Translations under genes and position numbers: made by a program | Shown here: positions 22,929 through 35,700 of the stretch, piece after piece | Layout of the letters: the number at the start of each line of letters is the position of its first letter | How positions within the stretch are numbered: the stretch's first letter is position 1 | NCBI GenBank assembly: GCA_025331565.1 | Contig: JAFREQ010000042.1 | Location: forward strand, 3,262,001 to 3,326,000 | Direction of reading: 5' to 3' | DNA from: Holacanthus passer | Taxonomy: Eukaryota > Chordata > Actinopteri > Pomacanthidae | DNA: 64,000 nt | Notes under the pieces: model-generated | What the model was told of the DNA's origin: nothing | The model's database searches: none | Seen by the model: only the letters and a program-made list of their open reading frames with translations

Positions 22929-25900
22929 CTAGGCCGAATCTCTCGCTGCTGTAGCTCCGTTTTTGTCCTCGGCTTCTCCTCCCCCTTTGTCCTTTTTCTT
23001 CCCCCCTTTCTTCTTCTCTTTTTCTAGCCTCTCTTTGTCCTTCCTCAGCCTCTCTTTTTCAGCCTTTTCCTTTTCTTTCTTTTCCTTTATTTTTTTCTTC
23101 TCATCTTCCTTCTCCTTCTTCTTGTCTTCTTTGCTCTTCTTCTTCTTCTTTCCCTCTTCCTCTCCAGCTGGGGCATCAGCTGCTGGCACCGCTTCTTTTT
23201 TCGAATCTGGACATGGTGGCAGAGGGGCGTTGTTTGCAGTAGGAGAGGGGATAGTAGGAGTAATTTGCTCAGAGACAATCTTAGGGGAGGGGGCTAGAGT
23301 GCTGGGTGGTGGTGCTGTGCTTTGAGTTGGGGCTGGAGCAGTAGGCTGGTCCTGTGCTGGGGGGCCTTCTGCGGCCTGAGCCGGCTCACGTGATGAACCA
23401 GCTGCACCACCAACCAAGGGGCTCTGAATGTGGGGTGCCGGTGCCCTCTGACCTGCCCCTGGAGGAATTGGTGGTTTATGGCTGGGGCCTCGTCCTGGGC
23501 TTGATGTTACTGCAGGTGGGGAGTGATGTGACAGGCCCTCTATTCCTGACGGCCCAGAGAAGGAGCCCTTCTTGGCTTGGGAGTGGAAAGGAACCTTGGA
23601 CTTGCGAAAGCCAGGGAGTGAGAGGAGGCTGGAAGAGGCCCTGAGGGGTCCTGGCGGAGGGACTGGACTTCCAAGGAAAGAGAAGCTGCCACCGGAGCTG
23701 ATGGAGGCGGCACGGCGTTTATACTCAAAGATGGCCCTTGTGCCGTGGAGGCGTCGGCCCGGCTGGTGTGTCAGCTCCCCTCTGGACTCCCTCCACTTTC
23801 TGACCTGGATGCTGCACTCCCTCTCTATGAGTGCCTCCGTCACTGGCAGCGTGATAATCTGGACGACACATCGGACAAGGACGAGACAGACAGAGGAAGT
23901 GAAGATAACTAGACTGGGCACTACAGGGCAAAGTGACTCATAACTCGTGTTGCTGAGTAAAAACAGAAGTTTTGTTTATGTACATGGTCTAGCTAAGAGA
24001 AAGAGACCCACCTCCTGTACCAATATATCCTCTCTGATAGTGTCAGGTGAGATGTTCCTTAGACGCTCCATTGTTTCATACATGCCCTGTAGTTCCCGAA
24101 GTTTATCCACAGAGCCAAGCATCTGTTTCAGTAGCACCAGGCCCACACGAAAAACTATCTTGACACCTACAATCAGAGACTTTAGTCAGATTTCTGTCCA
24201 AATACAGAGCAAACATAAAACTTAAAAATGTTCTACTCAAACAAGTCTAAAAATTGATCGAGCCTCTTTTTAGATAATTATAATTCATCACCAACTAGAA
24301 GTAAATGTAGGTAAAACAGACAAGAGCACTGAGAGCAGGCCGAACCATGTGGATCAGAACGGTACCTTCACAGAAGAACATGTCCCACACACGCAGCACA
24401 CAGGCCCATGGTAAGGTGCGTGAGAAGATACACATGAACCACTCAGTCATGTAGAGAATCGGGTCAATCTTGAACTTCTTCAGATGACGGTATGCCATTG
24501 GACACGTACGCCGTAACAGGGAGAAAAATATCTCACCATCCAGCTGGATCGCTTCCTAAAAGAGTGATATGATGATTCAGTAAAGCTGAGAAAACTGACA
24601 CGAAGATCTGACAAAAACAGACATGAGCTAGTTGATTCACTCACCAGTCCAGCGCTGTAGTAGCCAGGAAGGTACTTTTCACATATCTGGACGAGGCACC
24701 AAAAAGCTTGCTGTGATGAAGAAGGAAATTAGAACAGTTAAGCCTGGCAATCAACTGCATGTGAGGTTGAAATGTTATCACATAGTAGTGAGTTGAAACA
24801 AAATCTCCATCAATTCTCATATTTGTTCACTGCTTCTTTTTATGACGCTTTAAAAAAACAAAACAATGTGCACATTATTAATTAACTAAATTAACTTCCT
24901 GTTTTAGTGTAAGTGATGGCAAGGCTGTGTTGTGATGTAGTGACTATAACTATATATATGGCCTCCCAGTTGCAAATGAAACTGCGAAAACACTTTCAGT
25001 AGATAAAGACACACTTTGTTTATTGCTACCGAACATAGACGACAGCAACTTTCCCAGTAAGAAAATAACACACACTGCTACTCGAGTATCACTACATCAC
25101 AACAAAACCAACACACTCACACAGAGACCTATGAGCATAAGATAGCTTTTGTACATATACACCCATTTATATAAGGGACTGAATGAACTCAGGTTTCAGT
25201 CAGAACACAGTTTACAAGGTCGGCCTCTGCGTTTACTGAGCGATGCAACTGTAACTGGACTCCTGTCTGCATCGCACACGTTTGCAGGACACCTTGACGA
25301 CAGGTTCAGCAGTGTCACCAAACTGCTGTCTGCTATTTCTATTTCAGTACAATAAAATAAGAACCAAAAAAAGTTTCATTTTTCACTTCTCACACGCCCA
25401 CTCTCTTTTTCATATGAGTGATAAACAAAAAGGAAGATCATGCTTAAACAAAAACATTTCCATGAATTCTGATCAAGCTGCATCTTGTGATGTGTTACAA
25501 GTGACATTAAATCATCTTCCTGTAATACCCAGTTGGAAATTATTTTGTCTCGTGTACAGTGGGCCAGAGTTTGACCTATGATAGTCTTGTGTGATGTGTG
25601 GCACTTGGAGGCACTTTGGTATCAAGTAAGACAAAAGTAAATTCTAAGGTGCTTAATATTTTTCCCTCCATTTTAGTCCGTTGGTGGTAACAGAATTCCA
25701 ACACAACTCAATATTGTATTTATGACATTGTATTCATTACAGAACCGACACTGACAACCTTTTTCATCTCCCACCAGGTGAGAACCTGTACCCCAGTAGC
25801 TCTGCCCCTCACCTCAGCAGGCATATGCATGAGCAGCACTGCAGCCACTGGAGCCTGGGCCTGGCAGTAGCCCTCGTCAGGCCGGTAGATGGTGTAGGCC

Positions 25901-28900
25901 TTCAGGATCCGGTACAGATCCTGTTGCCTGCAGGGACAAACAACAAAATTATCCAATGGCAAAATCAAAAAAAACATTTGACCAGTTTATGCACTTTTCT
26001 TTGACTCATGAAGGGAACAACACAAATCAAAGTTAATCGGGTTGAAAGAACAGTCCATAGTCAACTGCAGACAAAAGCCTCTGAAAACACTTTAGAAAAA
26101 AATCTTGACACTACATCTCAATCACTCACACTCACCCTAAAAAATATATTCTTATATATATTGTTATCGAATATTTAAATGTCCACATTTTCAGTATCCT
26201 CTATTGGTATCATTTTCCGTATGGCGTTAAGTATATCTACTCTGTTCTAATTTACACCATTCCCCACAGGAATAATATATACTTACTGACAGATATATGC
26301 ACATTGGCACAGCTGCCAGGCTGTGGCAAATCAACTTATGACATTGACCTAATAAAGATCCGTCCAGGATCAAAACATTGTGGTTACATAAAGGACTGCA
26401 GTCAGTGTGTAGGTTGTACTCTTGTCAATCTTGTTTGTTTATTCTGATGTAAAGCAGACTGAGGGTGCACGTCGTATTTTACCCGTGGCCACCACGAGCA
26501 GCAAACATCTCATGGAAGGGGAACTGTCTGTGGAGATCCTTCTCTATAATGTCCAGCCATTTAGCTTCTCCCTGCTCTCTCTCCAGCTCCTGCAGCAAAG
26601 AACATTTGAAACAAGTTTTTAAAAATTCACAAAAACTCATGGAGTCAAATTTGCCATCAAAGTGGGTTTAAGTGCAAAGCCCTGTTTGAAACCACATTTG
26701 TGAGTCTTCCTCAAACAACACAAACAATACATAGCAGACTGCTGGGACCCAGGTCCAGCTGAGGCCAGACCCCCCTCCAGCATGGAGTCTGAGGCAGGGC
26801 CCTGACAGGCAGGATTACAGGTCCTGATAAGAGGCTTACAGCTTGCCAGGTCTGCGCCTGCGCCCCTTTAGCACCCCTGGAGCTGAAATTGCCCGACTCA
26901 GCCACAACTTCCTGGGCCCCACTTTGAGCCATTTAATCTTCTTCACTGTCCTTAAATATTCTCAGCCCAGCTACAACCAACTTTATAGGGAAAGAGAGAG
27001 AGAAGTTCGGGAATTAACAGAGCAGATTTGAAGATCCTAAAAAAGATGTCTCTGCTTTTTGTGGTTTTAGTGACATTAGTTAACAATATGGTAACAGTTG
27101 GAGATGTGCCTGAAGTGACATCTACCACCTCAAGATCCTTGTGGGTGCAAATAAGAAGAATTTTCCCAAATATTGGCTTTATTCTCTGGAAATGGATACT
27201 GATTAGTGCTTTTTGTTTTTAATATTCTTCCTCTTTACTCTTTTTGTCTTAAATACTGGGGGGCAACATTTACTGCTCCTTAATCCATGTGTAATGATCA
27301 GTACCTGTGTATTTCTTCTGTTTGAATTGATTACCAACATCCCAGACCTCATGTTTTATCGTTATACCCATAAGCCTCTCTGTTAAATTTTAAAAAGTCA
27401 TTAAAAACAAAGTGAAAAATAAACAATATGATAACAGTGATACCTCAAATTTCCCAGGGTTGGCTTCTAGGAGCTCCTGGCTGTTAGACAGCATCTGCCA
27501 AGCTTTGGATCTGAGAGAAGATGGAATCCCCTTCCTGCAGCGCAACTTCACCTATAACGCACAAACAGACACACGGGTATTAGAAGCATGTCAAATATAA
27601 CCAATCCAAGTATATTATATAATAAGTATGTAACACATTCAAATGCATCTGATTGACAGACATGCATACCTTCTGGAAGCGATGTCTGATCCACTTATCC
27701 CAGTTGTAGAACATGTCAAGCCATTTTACCTCCCTCTGTCTGGCAACTTCAACTCGAACTTCCTTTTCACTGTAATAGTGAGTAATATAAAATGACTCTA
27801 ATGTTGACAAAAGTGGGAAGTACTCTTTTTCTTTTAGTACTAAATATTGCACTCTGGTATGTTTAGAGATTTGTGACTTCAATCTAATGGCACGCATGAA
27901 TGACCTCACCTTCTCTTTTACATACATTTGCACAACATTATGCTGAATTGCTCAGATACAGCACATCCTTAACATTGATCTGAATGCACTGCCACTACTG
28001 ATGGTAAATCAATAAAATTTTAATTATTCAACAGTGGGGGAGCAATTAGCTTGTCAGAGAAGTAGAAGCAAATCTGACAAAAAAGAGAGGAAGAGAGCAG
28101 ATGGGTGTGATGGGTGATACCACAGAGACATGCAGTCTGTACATACTGAGTCACAAAAACGCTCTCAGCATTATCTGAGTCAGACCAAAGGGAGATAAAG
28201 GATGGACAGATATGTTTAGAGAAGTAGAGAAGGGGAGGAGGACAGGAAAGAGAGGGTGAGACCGAGAAAAGAGGAAGATCTCTTTGGGGCAGATGGATGA
28301 CAGAATGAATGAGATGCTCGGGGAAGGCAGAGTGACTGATTGAAAGTAAGATAGTCAGGCAGGATTTACATTTATCTCTGCAAACCAATTCTCTGGCCAT
28401 AATCTAATGACGTCTCATAATACAAATAGTGAACTGTCTGCATGGAACCTTAGTGTAAAAAAGAGAAGTGTGTTTTTCCCCCTCCTTTAAAAAGCCACAC
28501 TGAACGTGTCTCTAATTTCAGAATAGCTTAGACCTCTCTGATAAACATAATGAAATTACACAGTGGAAAAGATCAATATTTTACACAGTGGCCAGGAATG
28601 TGAGTTATTGGTTTATGTTCTAATACTTACCCACTTTCACTGTATTGAGTACCACCTAGGAAGCCATATTTATCAGTGCGCCTGACAGCCAGGCCATTGA
28701 TCTCGGAGTCTGAGCCCACAGAGCTGCCATCCTCTCCCAGCCCAGATAGAGACTCCAACGTCCCCGACATCAGGCTGGCTGACTCCAGGTAGCTGAGGGT
28801 GTCAGGGGCCGGCCGCGGGTTGGGCAGCGGGAAAGAAGAGACTGGCTCGTGGATCAGTGGGACAGTGGGGCTGGGGTGTTCAGCTCTGGTCGGGGTGCTC

Positions 28901-29636
28901 GGCAGTTCTGTTTTCCTTGCTTCACTGGGGGTGTCAGGCTTTGGAGAGAGAGGAGGTGGCTGACTTTCAGGGTTTTGTGCTTGTTGAGGTGGCTGAGGTT
29001 TCTCCACTTCAGCTGATGCTACCGTATCGGTGGATGCTGGAGGAGCAGATGTGGGACTGGAAGGTGCAGCAGCTTGAGGTTGACCTGCTGAAAGTTGACC
29101 ATCATCCATGACAGGATTTGGATTGTGGGTGACATGCACACTGGGGTAGAGATTAGGACCAGGATTGAGCTCAGGAGAGGGGGATGCTGGTTGCACTTCA
29201 CCCTGAGTCAATGGCTCACTCGGGAGTGCTGGGGTCTCTGTTTCTGTATTCAAGAGACCTGTAGCTCCTGGTTCACCGGTCATTGTCTCTTGCTTAATAA
29301 CAGGAGCTCCAGTCTCTGCATCTTTTTCTACTGATTCCTCTCTCTGTGGAGGAGGATCATGTACCAATAATGTGAGGGGGCTTTCAGCAGTGAGTTTGGG
29401 AGGACTCGAGGGTGAGCGTTGAGTCAAGGGTGAACCCCCTGACTGTGCTGCAGGAGAGTTTCCAGTCAAAGCTCTGTCATTGTAGAAGGAAGACTTGGGT
29501 ATGGCTATCTCCCTGGCAGACTCTGGAGTAGAGATGTTGGGAGCAGGGAGCGCTGAAGAGGATGGGGGATGGATGGAGCTGTATGAGGATCACCCAATGC
29601 AGGTGGTGATGGGGATAGGGTGTAGAGTTCAGCCAT
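22929..29636 (-). CDS. TBC1D10B: TBC1 domain family member 10B, Rab GTPase-activating protein
   Basis: TBC1D10B accelerates GTP hydrolysis by Rab proteins. Nine coding exons: 29636-28631, 27769-27670, 27551-27444, 26589-26483, 25927-25813, 24710-24645, 24555-24366, 24166-24012 and 23858-22929. ATG 29636 has strong context and a 5' acceptor near 29660. The N-terminus is proline-rich, then APDTLSYLESASLMSGTLES and INGLAVRRTDKYGFLGG match human. The TBC domain carries both catalytic fingers: IEKDLHR (IxxDxxR, about 420-426) and YCQ (YxQ, about 461-463). Also diagnostic are LYMTEWFMCIFSRTLPWA and LPVTEALIERE. The tail is Pro/Ser-rich, then a Lys/Glu coil, ending ARDSA. Oddity: the frame from the ATG breaks at a C5 run (29564-29568). 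Adding one base gives 925 residues (human about 808); a 41-base intron would also restore frame. Identity is firm; the first 30 residues are uncertain. Confidence 0.94.
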
Positions 29637-30163
29637 GGTTCCACTCTGATCACTCCTTTACAAATAGAGAGAAAAGGATAGAGGTGAGATTTCTTTTGCA
29701 AAAGAAAGTTCAGTCATAACTGTTCATAAACAATTTCTTCAACATATCTATAGTGGACAGAGATGCAAATCTTCTCAGCAACAAATCATGACCCTGGCAA
29801 CTTTAAAGGTCGACGTTTAACACAAAAGATGACTCAAGTGTCTATGAAAAACCGACTTCAAGTCATTTTTAAAGTATGAGCTCAGAGTTCCTCTTCTTAA
29901 AATTGCATAAGAGTATTTGATTAGAGAAGCGGCCAAATGAGAGAACTATATTTTGAAATCATGGAGATTCTTGGGAGAGAGTGGGCAGAGATGCACAACT
30001 AAATTCAGCTCTTATAACCACAAACCACTTTCAGCCTTAATTGGTTTTACTTTGGTTCGGTTCTGCCAACAGTGATTTTATGGCAAGCTATGTTTCCTCT
30101 TTTGCCACACAGATTACACAGTAAAATTACTTTAAGATAGTACATATGTGTAATTCATTTTTA

Positions 30164-30212
30164 ATTTGCAATTTCCCCACTGAGGGACGAATAAAGGTTT
30201 ATCTTATCTTTA
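30164..30212 (-). repeat. Short dispersed repeat fragment (GATAAG tail family), copy 1
   Basis: Reverse-strand match to the sequence at 36058-36122: read on the minus strand it gives AAGATAAGATAAACCTTTAT, then CGTCCCTCAGTGGGGAAATT. The GATAAG run plus a TTTATTNGTCCC core looks like the 3' tail of a fish retroposon; class not determined. Confidence 0.6.
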
Positions 30213-30499
30213 ATTCAGAAAGCACACAGAAGCATTAAACTGAGCTCTCACACAATAATATCAAACAGCTTGCAACAACTAATATTCAGCTCCGCCACAG
30301 TTTCACTTGATCAGTGGACCAGACATGACAGAAAACATGACTGATGACAGAGCCTCATCTCCTGCAGATGCACCTGAAAACCGGCATTTAACGGGATCAA
30401 CAAAGCGGCCCCGACAACCACAGTGATCCAGCACTTTGCTGACGAAGCAGGTTAATATCTGTGCTGCTGCTTCCAACAGCTATCGCTTACAAGCTAGCT

Positions 30500-31060
30500 G
30501 CTATTCAGCCACTTTGTTGTCATATCCTCTCTAGAGGCCTCTGTCGAAGCCACTCAACTTCCCGATTCAGCACACAGGAGCTGTACTGATGGCTAATAGT
30601 CGACACCCTCCCTGCCCTGCCAGGCCCTGACCACACACCGTCCACGGCCTTGTCCAGCCCGCTGCCCCGGTCAACTCCAACTTCAACCGCGCGGCTCAAC
30701 TCACCCACGGCCGGCGTGTCACTGGGATCCGTCCGCCTGGGCAGCCAGGGGGTTCCTCTGTGCACGTCCCCCCGCCACAGCTCCGGCACCGCGACCTCCT
30801 CCGTGAAAAAGCGAAAAAGCGAGACCCGGACAGGAACCGCTGAACTGGGTGAAGACCTGGAAGAGCGAACGTCCCTCAACGAGCTAGCTAGCTAACTCAC
30901 CAGCTAGCCTATTTTAGCCTAACTCTTAGCGCCGTTAGTGTTCTGTTTCTGTTAGCCTAGCGTGCTAGCTGAATGTTCGGCTACATCGGTCAGACGTGCG
31001 GACTCGTTGCGGCCATTTTCACCAAATTCAAGCCGCCTTCTTGGTAACAGTTTTCACCCT
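30500..31060 (-). promoter_or_regulatory. TBC1D10B: TBC1D10B CpG-rich promoter and presumed 5' UTR exon
   Basis: Clear rise in GC and CpG relative to surroundings. A YY1-type motif, AAAATGGCCGC on the minus strand (about 31009-31019), suggests the start of transcription there. A noncoding first exon would splice to the coding exon ending at the acceptor near 29660. Repeated GCTAGCTAGC tracts lie at 30885-30970. Confidence 0.5.
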
Positions 31061-32385
31061 GAGACAAAAAGTACTTTCTTTGTTTAATTTATCCAAACAC
31101 CGCAGCAGTAGCACATCCAACACCCGCAGCCTGCATTTCCTATTGACAGCTGCGTGCGCGCTCATGCCAATGTCGTCGGGCACCCGCACGCACCCGCACA
31201 GGAGCCTCCCTTCCACAGCAGAAATATTTATTATAATATATAATTTATTATACATTATATTTTAATGATTCTTGACATTATTTTTTTTCCCCTCCGATGT
31301 GATTTAATCTCACCATGATCCCACACATCAATTACAGTGTCTCTACTAACCACATATGCTTATTTGTAAAGCTTTGAAGAATAAATTACAGAGAAGTTGC
31401 AAACAAAAAAGTTACTTAAAAACTAGAAACAATTAAGGAAGTAAAAAGTTAAAACAATGGCGGGAGGGTAAATAAACAATCTAATAATAGCTACACATGA
31501 ATATCAATCATCTCAATGTTTTTCACTCACTTGTATGTTTCAGTTGCACCAGTAGATGGCGCGATCACCTTTAACTACAAGCGTTTATTGACCTTTGTTT
31601 AAAAAAAAAAAAGGAAAAAAAGAAAAAGAAGGGCTGCGGTGATTCACATCTATTAAACGCAAGCACAAACAATTTTCATTACATTCACACTAAGACGTGT
31701 TTACAGGCCTCATATTCTATCATAGTATATATAATGTCTTATTATTATTAATATTAGTAGTGGTAGTAGCAGTAACAGCAGCAGTACTAGTAGTAGTAGC
31801 AGCAGCATATGCAGTACTCACATATTATGCTGTAGGCCAAATCAGTAACAGTTTCAGAATTTCAAAAGCTCCAACCTCAAATTGTTTCGTTTTGTTTTGG
31901 GGATTGTGAGTCATTTCTACTTTCCTTTTCATACCAGCAGGCTTGTAAATGTTGTGAGGATTGCCATGGAAAACCTCAGAAGGGAAGGACACCCAGGCGT
32001 GCTGGACCAGCGTCGAGTTATTTTGCAAGGGAACTCCCATATTCTTAGTCATATAAGTAAATGCTATCCAGCTGGTTGTCAGAGAGTCTGAAGACAAGTT
32101 TCCACAAGAGTGCAGAGAGGGACTCTTTGACACTATGGGTAAACAAAGTTCATCGTCTCCATGGAAATCCAGAGGTGGAGAACTCCCAGGAACCAAGTCC
32201 AAAACATGTGGGTGCACAGTTAAACAGAACCAGTGACTTAAGATCAGGGTTTGTTATGACGTACACTGCACATCTTTCTAAAATATGATTGTGAGATCAG
32301 TTATGGAAAGAAAAACAGGAAAATGCAACCTCCCCCTGTAATGTGAATCAAGCATGTCACAACAAGCCATGTAGAATATATTAAA
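31060..32385. other. Intergenic between TBC1D10B and HSD3B7
   Basis: No convincing gene. It holds a CTCF-type motif (31549-31561), an imperfect AGT/AGC trinucleotide repeat at about 31740-31812 and a short A-rich tract at 31599-31630. A 130-codon minus-strand reading frame at 31825-32217 shows no recognisable domain. Confidence 0.5.
31549..31561 (+). promoter_or_regulatory. Candidate CTCF binding site
   Basis: CCAGTAGATGGCG matches CCASYAGRKGGCR at every position and is followed by CGATC. It lies between the TBC1D10B promoter and the 3' end of HSD3B7, on the same strand as the site at 11352. Confidence 0.5.
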
Positions 32386-32390
32386 TAATC

Positions 32391-32396
32391 TTTATT
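32391..32396 (-). terminator. HSD3B7: HSD3B7 polyadenylation signal
   Basis: AATAAA on the minus strand about 390 bases beyond the stop codon at 32785-32787. Confidence 0.6.
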
Positions 32397-32784
32397 AAAA
32401 ATTACAGAAATTCAACAAACTATATATAATACAGTTTTTACAATTTCATTATAAAAGTATTATTTAAATTATGCAATAAAACATTGATATACTGTGATTA
32501 TATTACTAAAATACAGATCTGTATGTAGTAAATGCCTGTAAATTGTGTTTACATTTGTCATAATTGACATAGTTGCAAATGTACAATCCCTTGGTTGTTG
32601 TACAAACACCAAGGATCTGAATAGGCAAGACTTGCATATTAAACAAATGAAACAATGAAATGACACTGTAAATACTGTTTGTTTTATATTGTCATATAAC
32701 GGCAGGTTACTCCTTTACACACATGTATCTGGAGTCCGGCATGTTTAGCAGCTTCTGATGCATGTTGCAGTGGTTGAGGCCACA

Positions 32785-35700
32785 TTAAGAGTCTTTGGGT
32801 TTATCTTGAGGGAATGTGTCAACCCATTTCTGTGTGCGGGCAAGACACTGATCCCAGTTGTACAGAGGGCGGTACTGAAAGTGACGCAGGGCTTTGTCCG
32901 TACAGACGGTGAAGGAGGTGCACGCCACAGCCAAGGTGTAACGGTTCAGCAACGGTGTGAAGTTGTACATGGGACTCAGTATCCAACGGAGTATGTCATT
33001 GAAAATAGCTAGGAACCAGAGGAGCAGCGAGGGCAAGCGGATCCTTCGGAAGTTAAACGAAGAGAGGATCAACATGTTGAAATCCTCGTAGCTCTTGTAG
33101 GGCGAGTCGTCGTAGCAGAAGAAAGCTTCACCTCCCACTGTCTGTGGCCCCTCTCTAAGAGCTCGCGCTGCAAGTACGTGCATCCAAGCCACATTGCCTA
33201 GAAACACAAACAAGTAGGTGAATACCAGATTGAACGAGGGACGAAGTACTCAAAATATTTACCTTAGCAGAAATAATTTAGCAGTGAAATGTACCTGAGT
33301 GCCAAATAAAAGTAGTCAGAGTGAATAATGATTCCTTGTTCTCACCACTGTTGTTTTACTCCCTTTCACATTTCTTTTTACGGAACAAGTTATGGCTCTC
33401 TTTGGAGCTTGTGTTTTCATAAAGGGTACATTTATGACTTATACCAAATATTGTATGAGGTTTTTAGATGGAATTAAAATATAACTACTTTCAACTTTAA
33501 ACAGCCAAATCAAGACATTGCTAACAATGTTTTATGCCACTACCCAGTGTTGAATATATAATAATAATCTCCAGTTTAACTAGTGATGTCCGATGAATCT
33601 AGTGCTGTGAAAGAAAAAATATTTCCATTACATAATGCAAGTACGACACTTGAGCAAATGTGCTTAGTTGCTTCATACCTCTGACCATGTTACGCTGAAA
33701 TCAGACAATGATTCACAAATGAGACAGTGTGCCATATGTATCAGCAGCGATCTTGCTCAATAGTCAAGGCTCATTAACTGTAGCTCCTTTCCATGTTAAG
33801 TCTAGAATTTAAGTCTAAAGTTTAATGTGATGCTGCATTTCTGTAACATCTTTAGAGGGTTCTACAAATATCAACCACCAATACACACTGACTGTTAACT
33901 CAGACGCAAGATTGATGATTACTAATTAATTCATAAGCAACAGCTGATACCATGACTGAATAACAAGAACTCATCAGCAGGCAAACCAGCACATTGAGGT
34001 TGATTTAAAAATGTCACCAGCACATCTGGTGGGAGATTTATTTAATGTTGTGTTCATATGGCTACTCATCTAAGATCAATACTGGCTGATTCTATTCACA
34101 TGGCTTCGTTATCACAACCCAGAAACCCAGATGGAATATTGTTCATGTTTCTCATGTTGGACCACCTGTCCTCCATTTGATGTTACAGACCTTGTGTTTT
34201 TCACTCCTTCACTAGCAGTTGTTGAGGAGTTAGTCTACGAGAGTGTCTTTTGTTATTGTCTGAACTGGCCATGCTGTAAAATCTATCACTCACAGTTCCT
34301 GTGAATTGCTTCTGCATGAGAACACTACTTCTGCTTTTAGTCCCAGTGTGTACACAAGTCAACTTGCTTGGCTTTTATCAGGTTCCACTTTGCAGTTCGG
34401 TTTTACTTTCAGGATTAAAAATAGAGGAGAGGCTGTTTAGGACTCTCAGGCTATATTAGGGAACTCTGACGTGTCCTTACAGTTCTGGTTATGACTCACT
34501 AAAACAGTAATCTTACCTGCATAGACCCGTCCATGTTCAGAGTTTTCCGGGACACCCCCGATGATCAGGCCTCCCCTTTGAACACCCTGCTTGTAGAAAT
34601 CCTTGATTAGCTCGTGCCCTTCTCCATAGATCCCTGTCGGCCTCAGAGAGCATGTGTATAAACACTTCCCACCCTTCACCTGGACAGGAGACAAACCAGG
34701 ATTCAGCGATAGGAATCAGATAGGAGGCATATGGAAATAAAACAGTCACAAAGAGGGGTCAAGGGGGATTGGATTTTGGATTTTGATTGTACATGTGACA
34801 CCACAGAGAGACTACAGGGGGGATGATCTAGCAATTTGTGGCAAAGTTGCACAAGAAATTCCATCAAACTTTTTTTTCAAGCTGAAATCCAAGCAGGCAT
34901 AAACAGTGATAAAACATTTACAGCTTTCTGATCGTGTTACCCAGGTAGAAGCTTAAGATAACAGAATATAGAATGTGATACCTCTATTACTACTAGTACT
35001 CACATTTTACCACATATCTGGATACCGATAATTTAAAAAAAAAAAAAAATATGAGCTTTTATGACTTCTATTACATCATTATGGTTTTATGATTCTTATT
35101 TCAGCACAGTTGTGAGCTTTTTTAGTTTTCTCAGTGTGTCTGTAAACTGTACTGAACAGTGAAAATGTGCTTTTAATAAATCTGCCTCATTGTGATTTTG
35201 CTTTTGCTTACCATTCCTGAGAATGTAAATATACAGTATGCAAATGAAAACATCAGAAACCATAACCATTTATTTGTGAAATGAATACTGTAAAACATAT
35301 AATACCTTGGTGCCATTTGCTGCAAGTGCAATTTTCTCTGCCTGTGCCTTGCTCTTAGGATAGGCCATAGTGTGTTTCACATTGTAAGGTGTGTCTTCAT
35401 TGCCCCTGCACAGGAAGAGTCAAACAGTTAGAGGAGCACTCAGAAGAAAGTAAGCAGTGTTCCCTTGACCTTGCCACATGAATGAGAGGAATGTGTTTAA
35501 AAGAGGGGAAATGGAAAACTGCAGCTCAGAGAGGAAACTTGCACAGAGAGGGACACGGATCAAGAGAGAGAAAGGAAAAAAACGATTAAACCGAGGACAC
35601 TGTCGTGTCTACTTGCACACTTTTTGTTTCCATCTCAGATTGTTTGCATTTGAAGTGTCTGGGCAGAGCCAGTCTTTCCAACAAGAGCAGGCAAAGGTTC

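Noticed and set aside
22963..23943. Long plus-strand frames opposite the TBC1D10B last exon
   Set aside because: Their Phe/Ser-rich and other unusual composition is the mirror of the Lys/Glu-rich and Pro-rich coding strand.
31825..32217. Minus-strand 130-codon open frame between TBC1D10B and HSD3B7
   Set aside because: No domain, no conserved-looking composition, no flanking splice sites I trust; length is compatible with chance.
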